From JAFMJV01 sp963814315 (GTDB lineage Bacteria; Chloroflexota; Limnocylindria; Limnocylindrales; CSP1-4): a stretch of DNA of 64,000 nucleotides. Where the stretch lies: positions 124,001 through 188,000 of the forward strand of contig CAWFCG010000001.1 of assembly GCA_963814315.1 (NCBI GenBank). The letters run 5' to 3'. Positions 60,401 through 64,000 of this stretch are shown here, in pieces (the stretch's first letter is position 1; every line of letters begins with the position of its first letter). Below the pieces are notes generated by a model, which did not search any database, was not told where the DNA came from, and was given only the letters and a program-made list of their open reading frames with translations. The position numbers and the translations under genes are program-made.

Positions 60401-60871
60401 CTACAAGGCGCCGCTGGCGGAGACGCCGCGTTTCTCGACGACGTACAGGTGGACCAGTGCCAGGACCACGTCGCCGCTCTGGTTGCTGACCGTGACCGTC
60501 TCCTCGACCATCCCCAACTCCGCGGGGCGCTTGCGATGGTCTGCCTTGCTGGTGATCTCCGCGCGCACGGTGAGCGTGTCACCGATGTAGACCGGGCGCA
60601 CGAAGCGCACTCGATCGTAGCCATAGCTCATGGCGCGCGGATTGATATCGCCGGCGGTCATCCCCACGGCCATGGACATGACCAGGGTTCCATGGGCGAC
60701 GCGGCGACCGAACGGTTGCGTGGCGCACCATTCGGCATCCATGTGATGTGGGAAGAAGTCGCCCGTCTGGCCGGCGTGCAACACGATATCCGCCTCGGTC
60801 ATGGTCCTGCCGGTCGTCTCGCGAGCAGAACCGATGACGTAGTCCTCGAAGAACTCCTCGGTGGTCTTCAT
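60401..60871 (-). CDS. MaoC-family hydratase/dehydratase
   Basis: 156 residues from ATG 60869-60871. Hot-dog fold with the hydratase region HAGQTGDFFPHHMDAEWC, where Asp and His stand in the positions of the R-hydratase motif, followed by RVAHGTLVMSMAVGM. Such proteins hydrate enoyl-CoAs or act on other unsaturated acids. It is 13 bases after the large UxaA-like gene in one operon. Its exact role with sugar-acid enzymes is unclear. Confidence 0.85.
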   Translation of the reverse strand: MKTTEEFFEDYVIGSARETTGRTMTEADIVLHAGQTGDFFPHHMDAEWCATQPFGRRVAHGTLVMSMAVGMTAGDINPRAMSYGYDRVRFVRPVYIGDTLTVRAEITSKADHRKRPAELGMVEETVTVSNQSGDVVLALVHLYVVEKRGVSASGAL

Positions 60872-60883
60872 CCTGCTCCCTGT

Positions 60884-62107
60884 CTAGGCTGACGCCGCGC
60901 GCATGGCCGAACCTGCCAGCGGCAGGCAAGACGGGCCGACCGGCTCGAACGACTTGTAGGTCAGCACGAACTCCTGGTGGCCCATCTCCTCGCTGGCGCT
61001 TCGGCGCCCCGCGGCCACCTGCTGCACGAGTTCGTAGATCTCTGCCCCAACGGACGCCAACGTGGCCTCGCCGGTGATGACCCGACCGGCGTTCACGTCC
61101 ATGTCCTCAGTCATGCGCGCATAGGTCTCAGGGTTGGCGCATACCTTGACGATGGGCGAGATGGCCGAGCCGACCACCGAGCCGCGCCCAGTGGTGAACA
61201 GGATCATGTGCGCGCCGCAGGCCATCAGCTCGGCAGCCTCAGCGTTGTCATTGATGTTGGGGAAACCCCAGCGCACCTCACCATCGGGGATGACGTCGAG
61301 CAGGTACAGGCCGCTGTGACCGGGAATGTCACCGGGTTTGATGACGCCGTGGATGGGTCCGCTGCCGCTCTTGGCGTAGGCTCCCAGCGACTTTTCCTCG
61401 ATGGTGGTCAGGCCACCCTCGGCATTTCCGGCTGCGAAGCTGCCGTGGCCCAAGACCCTGTAGTAGCGCTCGGCCTTCCGCACCGCCGCCACGAGTTCCA
61501 CGCCCAGGTCGGGCGTGATGGCACGTTCGCGCATGATGTGCTCACAGCCGATGAGCTCACCGGTCTCCTCGAAGATGGCGATGCCGCCGTCCGCCACGAT
61601 GCGGTCGAACGCCAGGCCGACGGCGGGGTTGGCGCTGAGGCCGCTGGTGCTGTCCGAGCCGCCGCAGATGGTGCCCACCACCAGATCACTCATCGTCAAG
61701 GGCCCACGCTGCACGTCAGCGAGGTGCTTGCGGGCTTGCGAGACCCAGTCGCGTCCGGCCTCGATGGTGGCCCGAGTACCTCCCTGCTCCTGGATGACCA
61801 GCGTGTGCACCGGCCGGCCACTCGCCTCCACGATGGCTGCCAGGCCCTCGCGGTCGAAGCCCTCGCAGCCGAGGGAGACGAGGAGCACGGCGCCCACGTT
61901 GGGGTGCGTGGCCAGTCGCTCCAGCATCATGGAGGCGTAGTCGTTGGGGTAGCAGCCGCCGAAACCGATGACGTGGACGTCGTCCTCCAGGCCCGCCCCG
62001 ATACGGGTGGCAACGTGGTGGGCGCACTCCACGAGGTAGGCCACCACGACCACGTTGCGGATGCCCTTGCGCCCGTCCGCGCGGAGATAGCCCTGCATCG
62101 TCGTCAT
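60884..62107 (-). CDS. UxaA-family dehydratase, large subunit (altronate/galactarate-type)
   Basis: 407 residues from ATG 62105-62107. Family landmarks: RADGRKGIRNVVVVAYLVEC, VVGTICGGSDSTSGLSANPA, FEETGELIGCEHIMRERA and LFTTGRGSVVGSAISPIVKV. The conserved cysteines and glycines fit the iron-dependent altronate/galactarate dehydratase group, but sulfolactate sulfo-lyase SuyB is a relative. The 4-base ATGA overlap with the small subunit gene shows a natural two-subunit enzyme. Confidence 0.87.
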   Translation of the reverse strand: MTTMQGYLRADGRKGIRNVVVVAYLVECAHHVATRIGAGLEDDVHVIGFGGCYPNDYASMMLERLATHPNVGAVLLVSLGCEGFDREGLAAIVEASGRPVHTLVIQEQGGTRATIEAGRDWVSQARKHLADVQRGPLTMSDLVVGTICGGSDSTSGLSANPAVGLAFDRIVADGGIAIFEETGELIGCEHIMRERAITPDLGVELVAAVRKAERYYRVLGHGSFAAGNAEGGLTTIEEKSLGAYAKSGSGPIHGVIKPGDIPGHSGLYLLDVIPDGEVRWGFPNINDNAEAAELMACGAHMILFTTGRGSVVGSAISPIVKVCANPETYARMTEDMDVNAGRVITGEATLASVGAEIYELVQQVAAGRRSASEEMGHQEFVLTYKSFEPVGPSCLPLAGSAMRAASA

Positions 62108-62421
62108 TGCTCACCTCGCGCGTGTGTGCGCATATACAAACTCTCAAGGTTGTGGGTGTGGATGAGTTGGCCCCGGCCGATGGCGGACGTCGTGCGGCCG
62201 ATGGGCGTGCCGGAACGCAAGGCCGTCACGCCGGCTTCAAGGTCAGTCGCAGCCACCTTGAAGCCGAGCCTGAGGGCGGACCCGGCTACCACCGGCTGGC
62301 CGCTGACCAGGAACCGCTCCCCGGCTTCGATGGGTGCCCTGACGATGAGTACGTTGTCACCTTCGGCCACGCGCATGAGACGGGCATCGGAACCGGCATC
62401 AGTGCTCACAAGACGTGCCAT
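62104..62421 (-). CDS. UxaA-family dehydratase, small subunit (SAF domain)
   Basis: 105 residues from ATG 62419-62421. A single SAF domain: VAEGDNVLIVRAPIEAGERF, VAATDLEAGVTALRSGTPIG and IGRGQLIHTHNLES, the N-terminal domain of one-chain UxaA/GarD enzymes. It overlaps the rraA-like gene upstream by 16 bases and the large subunit downstream by four, so all three are translated from one message. Confidence 0.87.
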   Translation of the reverse strand: MARLVSTDAGSDARLMRVAEGDNVLIVRAPIEAGERFLVSGQPVVAGSALRLGFKVAATDLEAGVTALRSGTPIGRTTSAIGRGQLIHTHNLESLYMRTHARGEQ

Positions 62422-63095
62422 CGCTCCCAGACCTCGCGCAGGCTGGCCCCCTGGATAAGCTCCTCGAGGACCGAGTGCTCCGCCGTGGCGCGCTCTACGG
62501 CTCGTCGCAGAACCTCAGACTCGATGGTCCTGGGTACGACGACCACACCGTCCTCGTCGGCCAGCACCAGGTCGCCGGGCGCGACCCTCACGCCGCCACA
62601 TTCGACGGGCTGACCCATGGACGCCACCTGCATGCGAGCCCGGAAATCAAGTGGCCGGCAGGAAGGCGCAAAGAGGTCATAGCCGAGCGCGCGGACCTTG
62701 GCCACGTCGCGCACGGGCCCGTCACACACGGTGCCCACCGCACCGTGGCCCCCGGCCGCGGCGGAAAACAGCTCTCCCCAGTAGGCCGTTCGTTCATCCT
62801 CGCCGGTGGCCACGACTGCGATCGAACCGGGTGTCAGCGTGTCGATGAAGGACATGGCCAAGCCGTAGGGATCATCGCTGTCGCTATCGCCGGGGACGAA
62901 GTGCACCGTGCGCGCCCGACCCATCGATCGCGAACCGGACGTCACTGGCATGATGCGCGCTGTCATGACCTGACCACGCGCGCCGCTAGCGTCCAGGGAA
63001 TCGGACACGATGGCACTGGTCAGCAGCGCAGCGATCTCGCCCGCCAGATCTTCGAGGCGCATCTCTCCGCCGTGAACATTCGTTTGTTCACTCAC
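62406..63095 (-). CDS. RraA-family aldolase/decarboxylase-like protein
   Basis: 229 residues from GTG 63093-63095; the ATG 33 bases later (MRLEDLAG) is an alternative. The metal- and substrate-binding pattern GELFSAAAGGHGAVGTVCDG then PVRDVAKVRALGYDLFA matches the RraA group, whose enzymatic members are 4-hydroxy-4-methyl-2-oxoglutarate or oxaloacetate lyases; others have sugar-acid substrates. It heads the sugar-acid operon RraA - UxaA small - UxaA large - MaoC. A TATACT box seven bases before the GTG predicts a leaderless message. Confidence 0.85.
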   Translation of the reverse strand: MSEQTNVHGGEMRLEDLAGEIAALLTSAIVSDSLDASGARGQVMTARIMPVTSGSRSMGRARTVHFVPGDSDSDDPYGLAMSFIDTLTPGSIAVVATGEDERTAYWGELFSAAAGGHGAVGTVCDGPVRDVAKVRALGYDLFAPSCRPLDFRARMQVASMGQPVECGGVRVAPGDLVLADEDGVVVVPRTIESEVLRRAVERATAEHSVLEELIQGASLREVWERWHVL

Positions 63096-63102
63096 GCGCC
63101 GC

Positions 63103-63108
63103 AGTATA
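63103..63108 (-). promoter_or_regulatory. -10 box of a probable leaderless promoter for the sugar-acid operon
   Basis: TATACT on the minus strand, seven bases before the GTG at 63095; the bases between are GC only. Confidence 0.55.
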
Positions 63109-63211
63109 GCTAAAGGTCCCGTGCGTGGATACTCCTGAACTGGCGGGCGTGATGGGGATCGCGACTCATCGGGCCAAGGGAACGCATACGCTTGTGAGTG
63201 CACTGGTTATC

Positions 63212-63251
63212 GTTATCAACGTTGACATAACGGGTGCTTCAGGACTACCCT
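63212..63251 (+). promoter_or_regulatory. Promoter with LacI-type operator for the solute-binding protein gene
   Basis: TTGACA (63222-63227), 18-base spacer, TACCCT (63246-63251). Overlapping the -35 box is TCAACGTTGA (63215-63224), a perfect 10-bp palindrome centred on CG as in LacI-family operators, with GTTATC on its left and CATAAC on its right. The local LacI gene at 59361-60378 is the natural candidate to bind here. Confidence 0.6.
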
Positions 63252-63328
63252 GCGCAAGTCTCGGCATGGAGGAGACAAGCCGAGGCCTACTGGTGGCCGG
63301 ACGGCCACGATCTTGGAGGAAGTGATCC

Positions 63329-64000
63329 ATGGGTTCGTTCCACAACGGTTCGACACGTGTGCTGGCGGGGGGCGCGATGGCGCTGCTGCTGGCCACAACC
63401 GGCGCCAGCGTGGCCCTTGCCGGCGGCGAAGAAGCGGCTGATGCCAAGGACTCCGGCGGCGCCATCATGGTCTGGGTCGACGCACCGCGCGTGCCGGCGG
63501 CTGAAGCCTTCGCCGCAGCCTATCCAGACATCCCGTTCGAGTTCAACCAGATCCAGGGCAACGTGGGCAGCACGGAGCTGCAGCAGCAGTTCGCCCTCTT
63601 CAACCAGGCGGGCGAGGGCTGGCCAGACGCCATCTTCTTCCCGTCCAATGACGACATCGCCTGGGCTACCAGCTCGAAGATCGAGTACGCGCGTGATCTC
63701 TCCGAGGTCATGGCGGACTACCTCACGGGCTACAGCGAGGCGGCCAATAGCCCTTGCGCGATCGACGGCGGCGTGCGCTGCGTGCGCAACGACCAGGCCC
63801 CTGACGTCTTCTGGTACAACGCGAAGTTCTTTGAGGAGAACGGCTACGCAGTGCCCGAGACCTGGGAAGAGTACGGCGAGCTCGGCATTCAGATCGCCAC
63901 CGACCATCCGGGCATGATCTCCGGGTTCCTCGGTGACGCCTACGCGCCGGACCGCTACCTGTGGGCCTCCGGTTGCCCGACCAACAACCGCCTTTCAGAG
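63329..64000 (+). CDS. Extracellular solute-binding protein (family 1), 3' end outside window
   Basis: 224 residues visible from ATG 63329 (GGAGGA eight bases upstream). Signal peptide RVLAGGAMALLLATTGASVA then LAGGEE; mature part AEAFAAAYPDIPFEFNQIQG, WPDAIFFPSNDDIAWA and DVFWYNAKFFEENGYAVPET. Maltose-type binding protein; the permeases should follow beyond the window. Divergent placement from the sugar-acid operon and the LacI-type operator suggest uptake of the sugar acid or its polymer. Confidence 0.9.
   Translation, partial: MGSFHNGSTRVLAGGAMALLLATTGASVALAGGEEAADAKDSGGAIMVWVDAPRVPAAEAFAAAYPDIPFEFNQIQGNVGSTELQQQFALFNQAGEGWPDAIFFPSNDDIAWATSSKIEYARDLSEVMADYLTGYSEAANSPCAIDGGVRCVRNDQAPDVFWYNAKFFEENGYAVPETWEEYGELGIQIATDHPGMISGFLGDAYAPDRYLWASGCPTNNRLSE

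Noticed and set aside
60884..62421. Frameshift in a single uxaA gene
   Set aside because: The two frames overlap by ATGA, each has complete domain borders, and two-subunit forms of this enzyme are natural.

Overview
The window is GC-rich, gene-dense bacterial chromosome. The lifestyle suggested is heterotrophic and sugar-scavenging: five solute-binding proteins (four for sugar-type substrates), two GH4 glycosidases, a GH15 glucan hydrolase, GntR and LacI regulators, an AMIN-like/GerMN protein and a bifunctional penicillin-binding protein with a Gly/Ser tail. Together with exported-protein signal peptides ending in AxAQD and no LPS genes, this fits a soil or freshwater Chloroflexota (Limnocylindria/Ellin6529-like) better than an actinobacterium. 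That is an inference; the window has no rRNA or ribosomal protein gene.

Layout. 1-5.4 kb: the partial 3' side of an alcohol/quinone dehydrogenase, then a scar of broken genes (a saccharopine-dehydrogenase-like pseudogene, and a PIN-toxin fragment joined back-to-back to a beta-helix fragment), two tandem phosphinothricin-type acetyltransferases and a fucose-isomerase-like enzyme. 5.5-10.1 kb: flavodoxin, GH15, nitroreductase, GNAT and small unknowns. 10.3-12.6 kb: a coupled DUF1611 / enolase-superfamily pair that matches the DgcN-DgcA D-glutamate pathway, then tRNA-Glu(CTC). 13.2-18.7 kb: housekeeping and unknowns (DUF1015, AMIN/GerMN, TrmH, YjbQ).

18.7-39.0 kb is a carbohydrate region: a SIS isomerase, a GntR/UTRA regulator, a MalFG-type transporter with its binding protein, GH4, a divergent tagatose-bisphosphate-type aldolase plus PfkB kinase, a PIG-L deacetylase plus adenosine-deaminase-like pair, a ribose-type ABC operon ending in a second GH4, and another MalFG-type operon ending in an amidohydrolase. 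Four control regions here carry related 8-bp repeat or palindromic operators built on ACRTCCGG, so the units probably form one regulon. AgaS-like isomerase, kinase, aldolase and deacetylase together would make a tagatose-type amino-sugar route.

39.2-48.3 kb: sulfurtransferase, PNPOx-like protein, lipA, a 2-oxoacid dehydrogenase E2, and lpdA. E2 and lpdA are separated by about 3.7 kb of decay (frameshifted HTH/nuclease-like gene, beheaded oligopeptide ABC ATPase, frameshifted serine hydrolase, a second HTH-gene tail, decamer repeats). 48.4-55.8 kb: plsY, nnrE-mutY, a class A PBP, an Ldh2-type dehydrogenase and a membrane protein. 55.8-59.4 kb: an amino-acid-type ABC transporter and DUF1638. 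59.4-64 kb: a sugar-acid locus with a frameshifted LacI regulator, MaoC, a two-subunit UxaA dehydratase, RraA and a divergent solute-binding protein cut by the window end.

Two genome-wide style signals stand out. Many genes without a ribosome binding site have a -10 box (TATACT, TAGGCT, TATCGT, TACCAT or TAGCAT) 6-10 bases before the start codon, which predicts leaderless mRNAs. Promoters with longer leaders look like TTGACA-N18-TANNCT.
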